Shown one piece after another: positions 1-6,153 of a stretch of 7,465 nt of DNA. This stretch comes from an uncultured Clostridia bacterium (GTDB taxonomy: Bacteria > Bacillota > Clostridia > Christensenellales > Pumilibacteraceae): positions 1-7,465 of the forward strand of contig CANQUR010000077.1 of the NCBI GenBank assembly GCA_947627075.1, in the 5' to 3' direction. The number at the start of each line of letters is the position of its first letter. Within the stretch, counting starts at the first letter, position 1. Below the pieces are notes generated by a model. That model made no database searches. It saw only the letters and a program-made list of their open reading frames with translations, and was not told the origin of the DNA. Position numbers and translations under genes: made by a program.

Positions 1-227
1 CCAAATCCATGAGTTTGCCGTTTATCTTATTGATAATGTTCGGCTATATAGCCGGCATAGCGAGCAAATTTATATCCGGAAACATCGGCTATGTCCTTAT
101 CGCATACTTTATCAATATAATGTCGGTAAGCGTCAATCTTGCGGTGTACTTTATTAATCTTTGGCATGACAAACAATCCTCAAAAAAAATTAATGCGGCG
201 AACTCGCCAATGGAGAAATCATTATGA
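1..227 (+). CDS. Small membrane protein, probable C-terminal half of a PQ-loop type protein (5' end outside window)
   Basis: The frame is open to the left edge, and a methionine codon at 9 has no SD in the eight bases visible before it, so I read this as the 3' end of a longer gene. The visible part starts Lys-Ser and then MSLPFILL. It has two hydrophobic stretches, about residues 3-24 and 27-50 counted from that Met, followed by a polar, Lys- and Ser-rich cytoplasmic-type tail. The layout Lys-Ser, Ser-Leu-Pro-Phe, helix, glycine turn, helix resembles the second repeat of PQ-loop/SemiSWEET-like membrane proteins. That family call is inference from pattern only. The stop codon overlaps the start of the next gene (ATGA at 224-227), so the two are very likely co-transcribed and translationally coupled. 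The substrate cannot be read from the sequence. If the Met at 9 is the real start, this would be a 72-residue two-helix protein. Confidence 0.6.
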   Translation, partial: KSMSLPFILLIMFGYIAGIASKFISGNIGYVLIAYFINIMSVSVNLAVYFINLWHDKQSSKKINAANSPMEKSL

Positions 228-769
228 AAGATATAAATGAATTGAACAAATTCCGTAATATCAACAGCGTAGCGACGAAAGGCGGCATAGTTTTCGTAGG
301 CTCCGATTTTTTTACCTCGTTGCCGTTAACGGAACTCGCTCAAGCGTTTCGGCTCGACGAAAAAGTGTATAATCGGAGCGTAAGAGGGGCTACGATTGCC
401 GATGTTTGCTGCAATCTCGAGGATTTTGTTCTGGATCTTTGCCCATGTAAAGTATTTATCAATTTAGGCGATGTCGAAGCAAGCGGAGGCATGGAAACAA
501 GCGAGTTCATCGAATCGTTCGAGTGGCTACTGTGTTGCCTACACAACAAATGTAATGCCAATATTTATGTCGTATCCTTGGCGGCTAAGAGCGAACTTTA
601 TGACAACTACAACGTTGCTCTTAAAAAGCTGTGCGCCGAAAACGGATGCAGATTCATAGATGTATCTTCGGCATTCAACGGCACCAAACCCGAAATAAAC
701 ATATTCAACGCTATCAAATTGTATATTCATCGCGAGTTGGATTTTACCGAACTTATGACCATGCGTTAA
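224..769 (+). CDS. SGNH/GDSL-fold protein with degenerate active site (probable pseudoenzyme), 181 aa
   Basis: The start is fixed by GGAG at 214-217, seven bases before the ATG, and by the ATGA overlap with the upstream gene. The overall pattern is that of a cytoplasmic SGNH hydrolase: a beta strand ending in Val-Gly (residues 22-26), a block II-like segment VYNRSVRGATIADV (48-61), a strand KVFINLG (76-82), a strand NIYVVSLA (113-120), and a late Tyr-Asn...Leu-Lys-Lys-Leu...Phe-Ile-Asp-Val segment (128-147). The catalytic positions do not fit. Block I reads Gly-Ser-Asp at 26-28 where family members have Gly-Asp-Ser or Gly-Ser-Ser, so the nucleophile position is Asp28. Block III reads Gly-Asp-Val-Glu at 82-85 instead of Gly-Thr-Asn-Asp, losing the oxyanion Asn. 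The C-terminal Asp-x-x-His is absent (INIFNAIKLY, 158-167). The frame is intact and the protein is of near-normal length, so it is more likely a retained non-catalytic protein than random decay. No signal peptide is seen. Confidence 0.7.
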   Translation: MKDINELNKFRNINSVATKGGIVFVGSDFFTSLPLTELAQAFRLDEKVYNRSVRGATIADVCCNLEDFVLDLCPCKVFINLGDVEASGGMETSEFIESFEWLLCCLHNKCNANIYVVSLAAKSELYDNYNVALKKLCAENGCRFIDVSSAFNGTKPEINIFNAIKLYIHRELDFTELMTMR

Positions 770-830
770 AGTAATCATATACAAATTTTTAATTTTTTTA
801 CAGCGCCATCGACAATTCGATAACCTCACT

Positions 831-861
831 GAATGTCAAGAATTCAAACTGACTTGCATTC
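831..861. repeat. Small imperfect inverted repeat
   Basis: The left arm GAATGTCAAG (831-840) pairs with CTTGCATTC (853-861) through nine base pairs and one bulged T, leaving a loop of 12 bases. It stands just before the terminator hairpin and may be part of the same structured element. Confidence 0.4.
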
Positions 862-865
862 TCTC

Positions 866-909
866 CGCCAATTCGAAGGCACCCCTTGAGGGTGCCTTTT
901 GAATTGGCG
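866..909. terminator. Intrinsic terminator inside a long hairpin, between convergent genes
   Basis: The core stem GGCACCC (878-884) pairs with GGGTGCC (890-896) across a CTTGA loop and is followed by TTTT (897-900), with AA on the other side. The pairing continues outward: CGCCAATTC at 866-874 is complementary to GAATTGGCG at 901-909, giving about 18 base pairs with a small internal loop. The T-tract favours plus-strand termination of the membrane/SGNH pair. On the minus strand only TT follows the stem, so it would stop the helicase transcript less efficiently. It is also the left end of the repeat-rich element that extends to about 1045. Confidence 0.75.
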
Positions 910-923
910 AAAATGTGGGACAA

Positions 924-1045
924 GAACCGATTTTTGCGACAGCAAAAAGCGGTTCGCGGTCGCAACAATGGAAGATATTTTGCGCCCGTAAAAGTTCACT
1001 TGCGACCAAGGAAGCGTAGCGACCGCCTCTTCCGCTCGGGGTGTC
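924..1045. repeat. Structured inverted-repeat element, possible dispersed non-coding repeat
   Basis: The arm at 924-937 (GAACCGATTTTTGC) pairs with 942-955 over 14 positions with one mismatch and a GACA loop. The segment GCGGTCGC at 956-963 is complementary to GCGACCGC at 1019-1026. The overlapping GGTCGCAA at 958-965 is complementary to TTGCGACC at 1000-1007. GGAAG at 1010-1014 can pair with CTTCC at 1029-1033. This density of pairing, with alternative partners, is beyond what ordinary spacer DNA shows. A MITE-like or REP-like dispersed repeat, or a structured RNA, are both possible. I see no clear target-site duplication or transposase. Confidence 0.5.
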
Positions 1046-1145
1046 TTTTATTATCTCATCAATATTTCGGCAGTCTTTATATCATTCAACTGCTTTATAT
1101 CAAGTAGATTAATTTCTTTGTCGCTTGAGTAAAAAGGAGAGGATC

Positions 1146-3125
1146 TTACAATAGTTTAAGCTCTTTAATGAGCGATATTGCACTGTCATTTATCGTTATT
1201 CCTTCATACGTTGTTTTGAGTTGCCCCGGGAAACATTTGTCGTAAATTTTCTTTTTATAAAGCCATTTATCATCGTATTCTTCTGAGCCGAGCATTCCCA
1301 AATGTTCCCAATAGAACAATTTTCCGCTTGGTGTTTTAACCGTAAAATCGGGTCTTATTTTGCCGTCGGGACTGAGTAATTCTTTTTCATATTCGTATTC
1401 CAAGCTATAGGCATGTAGCAAATTCGCAATAATAACTTCCGATTTACTTCTGACATAGTCGCCCTTCGCCGTGGGATATATCCTGCCAAGGCTGTCTTTA
1501 TCGACACCCAAATATCTGCATATCTCCTGATGTAACTCTATAGACGATTGGGTATTTGCCAAAGTATAAATAAAGAAATCTAACAGTCCGTATCTATATT
1601 CTTTTTTCTGTTCAATGGCTTTTTTTATTGCTTTCAAATCATCTTCGTTCAGCTTGCTTTTTTTGATGTCTACGATAAGACATTTGTCAAGTTTGGCTAT
1701 ATCAACTCTGTTATTGGCGACCGCCGAATAGAATTTGTTCAAAATCATTTCTATTGACATATCGGTTTTTTTCGAAGATACTATCAGCGACTTTGTTTTG
1801 GTGGAGTCATATATTTTTTGTATGTCTTGATCGGCAATGCGTGTGACGTTCCTAAAATTGCTGACCCCCTTGGCAATTATTTTCACGGCGCCTTGGGCGA
1901 CAAAATATTGAAGACATTTTGCCGTATCTTCATCTTCGAAATAGGGTAATGCCTTAAATCCGGTTTCCGAATTGAACAGTTTTGTATAGACTTCGGATAA
2001 CATTGCGTTTGAAGGGAACGACTTATCTATAAAGAATTCTTTTCTGACGCTTATATTTTTTTCTGAAAACAGCAAATATGCATTCGCCTGTTTTTTATCT
2101 CGCGCCGCTCTGCCTATCTCTTGATAAAATTGTTCTATCGATTCGGGAAGCCAAAAATGAATAACAACACGAATATCGCTAATATCTATCCCCATACCGA
2201 ATGCATTTGTGGCAAACACTACGTTTATTTCGTTTTTTCGAAATTTTTCAATTACCTCTTGCCTTTCTTTTGCCGACATTTCGCCATGAAAATACTTGGA
2301 ACGTAGCGAAAATTTTCGGTTGGCTTTTTCGGAAAGTTCTTCGACGCTTCGATTTCCCTTTATACGATAAACATAAACCAATACTTTTTCATCATTGTGA
2401 ATTTTGAGGAACTCCCACAGCCTATTTTCTTTTTCATTTTCGTCGACGCATTTAATTACATTCATAGTTATTTCGGAACGCATCAATACGCTGTCTTTTA
2501 ATATGTTTTCCGTTTGGATATTAAAATCCGAAGCTATGTCGGCGAGTTCTTTGGGATTTAGGGTAGCGGTCAAAGCAAGTATATTCGGCGTTTGATTTCC
2601 GAAAACGGCAGATAAAAAATTCGGTATTTCTTTATAAAAAGGACGGAAATGAAGCCCCCATTGGCTGACGCAATGTACTTCATCTATCGTAATCAATTTA
2701 ATGTCATCTTTTCTGAGCTTAATGCAATATTCGAAAAAGCCGTCTGTTGCAAGTTTTTCGGGACTTACAAATATAAATTGAGGATTTATTTCTTTTACGG
2801 CAAAGCTCTTAAGTAATTTTAATTGCTTTTCGGGGGAGACTCCGCTATGTAACGCCAATACTTCTTTGCCTAATTCTTTCAGCTTTTGCTCTTGTTCGCA
2901 AATAAGCGCTATAAGCGGCGAAATCACGATTGTAATGCCGCCCGACATCATACCCGCCATATAATATATCAAGGATTTTCCGCCGCCTGTCGGCATTATG
3001 CAAAGGGTATTTTTATTATTGCCAATTATATTTTCAATGACTTTTTTTTGAAAGGGTTTTAAGTCGAATTTGTCTGCAATAGAGGGAAAAAATTTGCGGT
3101 AACTTTCATCTATATCATAGCACAT
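1146..3125 (-). CDS. RecQ-type DNA helicase fused to a C-terminal PD-(D/E)XK-like nuclease domain, 659 aa
   Basis: The start at 3125 is chosen because a perfect AAGGAGG lies six bases upstream; the frame also extends to 3161 without such a site. Helicase motifs in order: Walker A MPTGGGKS (44-51), motif Ia VISPLIAL (67-74), motif II DEVH (148-151, RecQ usually DEAH), the RecQ aromatic loop SQWGLHFRPFY (154-164), motif III LTATL (185-189), motif V FATNAFGMGID (304-314), and motif VI QEIGRAARD (335-343). The usual RQC four-cysteine zinc site and HRDC domain are not seen. After a region of no recognised fold (about 360-550) comes a nuclease-like domain: SKSE with Glu563, RPDF with Asp593, then YWEHLG with Glu607, an order typical of PD-(D/E)XK enzymes with His in place of the Lys. 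It should unwind and cut DNA. It overlaps the stop of the preceding gene by 11 bases, so it forms an operon with it. Low GC and accessory architecture suggest acquisition by transfer; a defence role is inference. Confidence 0.85.
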   Translation of the reverse strand: MCYDIDESYRKFFPSIADKFDLKPFQKKVIENIIGNNKNTLCIMPTGGGKSLIYYMAGMMSGGITIVISPLIALICEQEQKLKELGKEVLALHSGVSPEKQLKLLKSFAVKEINPQFIFVSPEKLATDGFFEYCIKLRKDDIKLITIDEVHCVSQWGLHFRPFYKEIPNFLSAVFGNQTPNILALTATLNPKELADIASDFNIQTENILKDSVLMRSEITMNVIKCVDENEKENRLWEFLKIHNDEKVLVYVYRIKGNRSVEELSEKANRKFSLRSKYFHGEMSAKERQEVIEKFRKNEINVVFATNAFGMGIDISDIRVVIHFWLPESIEQFYQEIGRAARDKKQANAYLLFSEKNISVRKEFFIDKSFPSNAMLSEVYTKLFNSETGFKALPYFEDEDTAKCLQYFVAQGAVKIIAKGVSNFRNVTRIADQDIQKIYDSTKTKSLIVSSKKTDMSIEMILNKFYSAVANNRVDIAKLDKCLIVDIKKSKLNEDDLKAIKKAIEQKKEYRYGLLDFFIYTLANTQSSIELHQEICRYLGVDKDSLGRIYPTAKGDYVRSKSEVIIANLLHAYSLEYEYEKELLSPDGKIRPDFTVKTPSGKLFYWEHLGMLGSEEYDDKWLYKKKIYDKCFPGQLKTTYEGITINDSAISLIKELKLL

Positions 3126-4094
3126 AGGCGTCCTCCTTGCATTGAGACGATAAATAATCAATCGTATTTTTGTTCTTCTCGGCTATAAATGTTAAAAAAG
3201 CGTCCACATAGACAAATCTGTATTTTTGATCGAGCTTTACTCCCAAACGAGCGGCTTCATTTTTAATCAATAAAAATATTTGTAACGCATAGAATGAAAA
3301 AAGTTCATACGGATAAAAATAATTTTGTTGCGTGGAATTTTTTTCGATATCTATCATTAAAAATTCGGAATCCATGTTACACCCGAAAGTTTGTTTGTCG
3401 ACCAAAAACCATAATGCCACAAGCTTAAGCGGCTTCTGTATGGGAAAATCTCCGGATAATTTTTGTAAAGGAATGCGCTTCTGATTCCGCCGCCGATAAC
3501 TCCGCGAACAGTATATTTTTCGCTATCAAGTTCATCAAAATGAAAATCTTGATATAAAACAATTTCATCGTAATGTGCAGGATCATATATGTGTTCACTG
3601 TAATTTTTGGCGAATTCTGCCAATGTTTTCACTTTTGTCAGCAGTTCATTCGCATTTGACTTCCAGAAATCGTGCCTAAATTTATCCAAAGCGGGAGCAT
3701 TTACGTTTTGCAAAGTTTTACGGATAATGGGGCTGTCTATTGCCAATGCTTTTGACTTAAACAGTTGACGATCTTCATCGTATTCCTCTAAAGATTCATC
3801 GTCGAATAATTCAATATATGATTTACGATCCGATTCAAAATCGTTTTCAGCCATTCGCATCAATTCGACAAAGGCAATTTTCGCATCAAAAACCAAATGC
3901 TTGCCACTGTCATTGACCATAAAACGATCAAGCAATTCATCAATATACTCTTTGGATTTATCGCTTTCACGGCTTCGTAAAAACATTTCGAAGTGCTTTG
4001 GAAAATTTGCTTTTATGGTTTTAAGTATTTGCTCCATGTGAGCGATTTTGTAACAGATATCCTCTACGGCATGGTCATGGTCTTTTGTATACAT
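3115..4094 (-). pseudogene. Helicase-associated protein of unknown function, split by a -1 frameshift (about 325 aa if restored)
   Basis: Two overlapping minus-strand frames make one apparent gene. The first runs 4094-3357 (245 residues) and the second is open through 3420 to 3115. Frame one reads sensibly to KNYPEIFPYRSR and then turns into a Trp-rich tail ending WIPNF. The other frame becomes sensible at VALWFLVDKQTFGC and continues through DSEFLMID and TQQNYFYPYELFSFYA to the end. The second frame has no SD before its possible GTG at 3420, so reinitiation is unlikely. The switch requires one base lost around 3420-3430, and no slippery heptamer for programmed frameshifting is visible there. 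The protein is acidic and largely helical at the N-terminus, with no signal peptide or membrane segment. I do not recognise a family. It is first in the operon, and the helicase start overlaps its stop, which argues that the two proteins work together. A sequencing or assembly error could also explain the break. Confidence 0.7.
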
Positions 4095-4100
4095 AAAATT

Positions 4101-4108
4101 CCCCCCCC
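4101..4108 (-). promoter_or_regulatory. G8 homopolymer at the SD position of the helicase-partner gene
   Basis: On the minus strand eight consecutive G residues are followed by AATTTT and the ATG at 4094. No AGGAGG-type site is nearby, so the G tract itself must serve as the ribosome binding site. A run of this length can gain or lose bases during replication and so alter spacing to the start codon. Confidence 0.5.
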
Positions 4109-4125
4109 GACTATTTAATTATTTT

Positions 4126-4154
4126 ATTATAACACAACAAGTAATTAAAGTAAA
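4126..4154 (-). promoter_or_regulatory. Sigma-A type promoter of the helicase module
   Basis: Read on the minus strand, TTTACT (complement of 4149-4154) is followed by a 17-base spacer and a consensus TATAAT (complement of 4126-4131). Transcription would start near 4119, giving a leader of about 25 bases before the start at 4094. It is divergent from the metNIQ promoter, about 105 bases away. Confidence 0.7.
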
Positions 4155-4259
4155 GCCTTTCCGATTAAAAAAACTCGTTAAAAACTTAATATTGATAAAA
4201 TTGTTGAGAAAATTGCATAAAAACAACAAAAACTTAACAAAAATATCATCGAAATTCGC

Positions 4260-4288
4260 TTGACAGCAAGTTTTAATTATGCTAACAT
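4260..4288 (+). promoter_or_regulatory. Extended -10 promoter of metNIQ
   Basis: A consensus -35 TTGACA (4260-4265) is followed by 17 bases and TAACAT (4283-4288). A TG at 4280-4281 makes an extended -10 element that compensates for the imperfect hexamer. Transcription should start near 4295, leaving a leader of about 175 bases before metN. Confidence 0.7.
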
Positions 4289-4342
4289 TGAGGGCAACGC
4301 AAGGAAAAATTATGTTGCGAATAAAATTCGAAAATCAAATAA

Positions 4343-4354
4343 TGTGCATGCACA
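4343..4354. promoter_or_regulatory. 12-bp perfect palindrome in the metNIQ leader
   Basis: TGTGCATGCACA is a perfect palindrome located some 50 bases downstream of the predicted transcription start and five bases before the large leader hairpin. It could bind a dimeric repressor or be incidental; I do not recognise it as a known operator. Confidence 0.3.
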
Positions 4355-4358
4355 AGAA

Positions 4359-4451
4359 CCGAGCAAAGAAGCGCGGCTTTTGTGGTATGCTTTGATAAGC
4401 TGACAAAAACGACTTCTTCGCTCGGACTTCTAAAGTTCGAGCGATTTTTTT
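4359..4451 (+). promoter_or_regulatory. Leader with mutually exclusive hairpins before metN (candidate riboswitch or attenuator)
   Basis: CCGAGCAAAGAAG (4359-4371) pairs with CTTCTTCGCTCGG (4413-4425) at 12 of 13 positions. Inside it, TTTTGT (4378-4383) pairs with ACAAAA (4403-4408), and GCTT (4389-4392) pairs with AAGC (4397-4400). The right arm of the large stem, 4419-4425, is also the left arm of the intrinsic terminator at 4419-4443. Forming one structure therefore prevents the other. This is the layout of a transcription attenuator in front of a methionine uptake operon. The conserved SAM-I core and the T-box sequence (GGTGGNACCGCG type) are not seen, so the ligand or trigger is unknown. 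Confidence 0.55.
4419..4451 (+). terminator. Intrinsic terminator in the metN leader
   Basis: CGCTCGGACT (4419-4428) pairs with AGTTCGAGCG (4434-4443) over ten positions, including one G-T wobble, around a TCTAA loop. After one A comes a run of seven T residues (4445-4451). It lies 20 bases before the metN start and so would cut off the operon unless prevented. Confidence 0.8.
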
Positions 4452-4470
4452 ATTCCGGGAGTAAAAATAA

Positions 4471-5457
4471 ATGATAGAATTCAGACATTTGAGAAAAGAA
4501 TATCCCGTTGCGAACGGGACGCTCGTTGCGCTCGACGACATAAACCTTTCGATAGAGAACGGAGTCATATACGGCATAATAGGTTTGTCGGGAGCGGGCA
4601 AAAGCACTTTGGTGCGGTGCATCAATTTGCTTGAACGGCCGACTGAGGGCGAGGTCATAATTGACGGAGAAGATCTTGTCAAGGCGAGCGGCAAGCGGCT
4701 GCGCGAGATACGTCGAAATATCGGCATGATATTCCAAGGCTTCAATCTTTTGGAACAGCGCACGGTGGAAGCGAACGTGCGATTCCCGCTCGAGCTCATC
4801 AAAACGCCCAAAGAGCAAGCGAATCGGCGCATAGACGAACTGCTTAGGCTCGTGGGATTGCAGGACAAAGCAAAGGCATATCCGTCGCAGCTCTCGGGCG
4901 GACAAAAGCAGCGCGTCGCCATAGCGCGAGCGCTCGCCACCGGACCGAAATATTTGCTTTGCGACGAGGCGACGAGCGCGCTTGACCCCAATACGACCAA
5001 TTCCATTTTGGAACTGCTCAAAGACATAAATCGCGAGTTGGGCGTTACGATAGTTATGATAACGCACGAAATGAAGGTGGTGGAGAGCATTTGTTCGTAT
5101 GTGGCGGTAATAGACAAAAGCAAGATAGTCGAGCATGGCAAAGTGACCGAACTGTTTTCGTGTCCCAAGTCGGAAATCGCCAAAGAACTTATCTTGCCGG
5201 GGCTTATTCGTTCCGAAAGCACGCCGGGCAACAAACTGAGGTTGATATTCGACGGGAGCGTGACCGACAAGCCGCTAATATCCACGCTTTCGCGGGAGTG
5301 CGGCGTAGAGGTGAACATTTTGTTTGCGGACACAAAGACGATCGACGGCAAGATATTCGGGCACATGGTCATAGCAATGCCGAGTGACGATCGTGCCGTC
5401 GCCGAAATAAAGACTTTTTTAGACAAAAACGGCGTTACATACAAGGAGGGAATATGA
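4471..5457 (+). CDS. metN: Methionine ABC transporter ATP-binding protein MetN, 328 aa
   Basis: This is the ATPase that powers methionine import with MetI and MetQ, acting as a dimer on the cytoplasmic face of the membrane. All nucleotide-binding motifs are present: Walker A GLSGAGKST (38-46), Q-loop Gln89 in IFQGFNLL, signature LSGGQKQR (141-148), Walker B YLLCDEATSALD (161-172) and switch His199 in MITHEM. A C-terminal region from about 255 to 328 fits the NIL (ACT-like) domain, which in known MetN proteins binds methionine and inhibits transport when the cell is replete. Its presence and the ordered metI-metQ neighbours separate it from other amino-acid ABC ATPases. Length is close to the usual 330-345. 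GGGAG at 4457-4461 serves as SD. Expression is probably controlled by the leader terminator immediately upstream. Confidence 0.95.
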   Translation: MIEFRHLRKEYPVANGTLVALDDINLSIENGVIYGIIGLSGAGKSTLVRCINLLERPTEGEVIIDGEDLVKASGKRLREIRRNIGMIFQGFNLLEQRTVEANVRFPLELIKTPKEQANRRIDELLRLVGLQDKAKAYPSQLSGGQKQRVAIARALATGPKYLLCDEATSALDPNTTNSILELLKDINRELGVTIVMITHEMKVVESICSYVAVIDKSKIVEHGKVTELFSCPKSEIAKELILPGLIRSESTPGNKLRLIFDGSVTDKPLISTLSRECGVEVNILFADTKTIDGKIFGHMVIAMPSDDRAVAEIKTFLDKNGVTYKEGI

Positions 5458-6152
5458 GCGAATTATTAAAACAACTGTTTCAAAGCGGAGAGATTTACAA
5501 GCATGCGTGGATCACGATATGGACGACCTTACTTAGCACATTAATCGCCTATCTCATAGGCTTACCGATAGGCGTTCTGCTCAATGTGACGGACAAAGAT
5601 GGACTTCGTCCGTGCGTACCGTTAAACAGAGCGCTCGGGCTTATCGTCAATATTTTGCGAAGCATGCCCTTTGTAATATTGATGGTTGCGTTCTTGCCGG
5701 TGGCGAAATTCTTCGTAGGGTCGAGCACGGGCAACGCGGCGATGCTTGTAATGCTGATAATCGCGGCGGCTCCGTATGTGGCTCGTCTCGTGGAGTCGTC
5801 GTTGAAAGAAGTGGACAGGGGCGTCATAGAAGCCGCCCGTTCGATGGGCGCGAGCAACCTTCAAATAATATTCAAAGTGTTCCTGCCCGAGGCTAAGCCG
5901 TCGCTTATAGTGGGCGCGGTGATATCGACGGTAACGATACTCGGATATTCGGCGATGGCAAGCACGATAGGCGGCGACGGACTCGGCAAGGTCGCGATAA
6001 TTTACGGACACCAAAGATTCAACGAAGATATAATATGGGTTTGCGTGGCATTCACGGTTATCATAGTGCAAATAATTCAGGAAGTGGGAATATTTATAGC
6101 GCACAAAACGGATAAACGTATAAGAAAAATCAAAAAAAGGAGAGTTTTATAA
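5454..6152 (+). CDS. metI: Methionine ABC transporter permease MetI, 232 aa
   Basis: This is the inner-membrane subunit that forms the methionine channel as a dimer. About five hydrophobic segments are visible, near residues 19-43, 60-84, 96-112, 150-170 and 193-216, matching the five helices of known MetI. The coupling (EAA) loop that docks on the ATPase runs from Glu126 (EAARSMGAS) to the LPEA at 144-147, with the conserved Gly132. The C-terminus is strongly basic (TDKRIRKIKKRR), consistent with a cytoplasmic end. An AAGGAGGG at 5443-5450 lies within the last codons of metN, and the start and the metN stop share ATGA, so translation is coupled. Length is slightly above the usual 215-220 because of the basic tail. 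Confidence 0.94.
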   Translation: MSELLKQLFQSGEIYKHAWITIWTTLLSTLIAYLIGLPIGVLLNVTDKDGLRPCVPLNRALGLIVNILRSMPFVILMVAFLPVAKFFVGSSTGNAAMLVMLIIAAAPYVARLVESSLKEVDRGVIEAARSMGASNLQIIFKVFLPEAKPSLIVGAVISTVTILGYSAMASTIGGDGLGKVAIIYGHQRFNEDIIWVCVAFTVIIVQIIQEVGIFIAHKTDKRIRKIKKRRVL

Positions 6153-6153
6153 A

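Larger units (their letters stand above)
770..1145. other. Convergent intergenic region with dense inverted repeats, no supported gene
   Basis: This gap separates the SGNH-fold gene (plus strand) from the helicase gene (minus strand). It contains a small hairpin at 831-861, a long hairpin with terminator at 866-909, a 14-bp hairpin at 924-955, and further complementary segments to about 1033. The segment at 956-965 can pair either with 1000-1007 or with 1019-1026. An open frame runs from a TTG at 886 to 1107, but its start lies inside the terminator loop, it has no SD, and its Arg/Lys-rich product looks like translated structured DNA. The rest, 1050-1145, is AT-rich and featureless. Confidence 0.6.

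Noticed and set aside
886..1107. 73-codon open frame with Arg/Lys-rich product in the plus strand
   Set aside because: It starts with TTG inside a terminator loop, has no SD, and lies across inverted repeats that explain its composition.
3410..3440. Programmed -1 ribosomal frameshifting in the helicase partner gene
   Set aside because: No X-XXY-YYZ slippery heptamer lies in the correct frame near the junction, apart from a short T5 run downstream; an indel is simpler.
4180..4237. Direct repeat AAAAACTTAA at 4180-4189 and 4228-4237
   Set aside because: It is short and in very AT-rich DNA, so chance is likely; there is no symmetry or promoter-related spacing.
4295..4450. SAM-I riboswitch or methionine T-box in the metN leader
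   Set aside because: Neither the SAM-I conserved core nor the T-box GGTGGNACCGCG-type sequence is present; only the general attenuator layout is supported.
4335..5444. Long minus-strand open frames opposite metN (up to 369 codons)
   Set aside because: They are antisense shadows of a clearly coding metN, Ser-rich, with no SD, no promoter and no recognisable domain.
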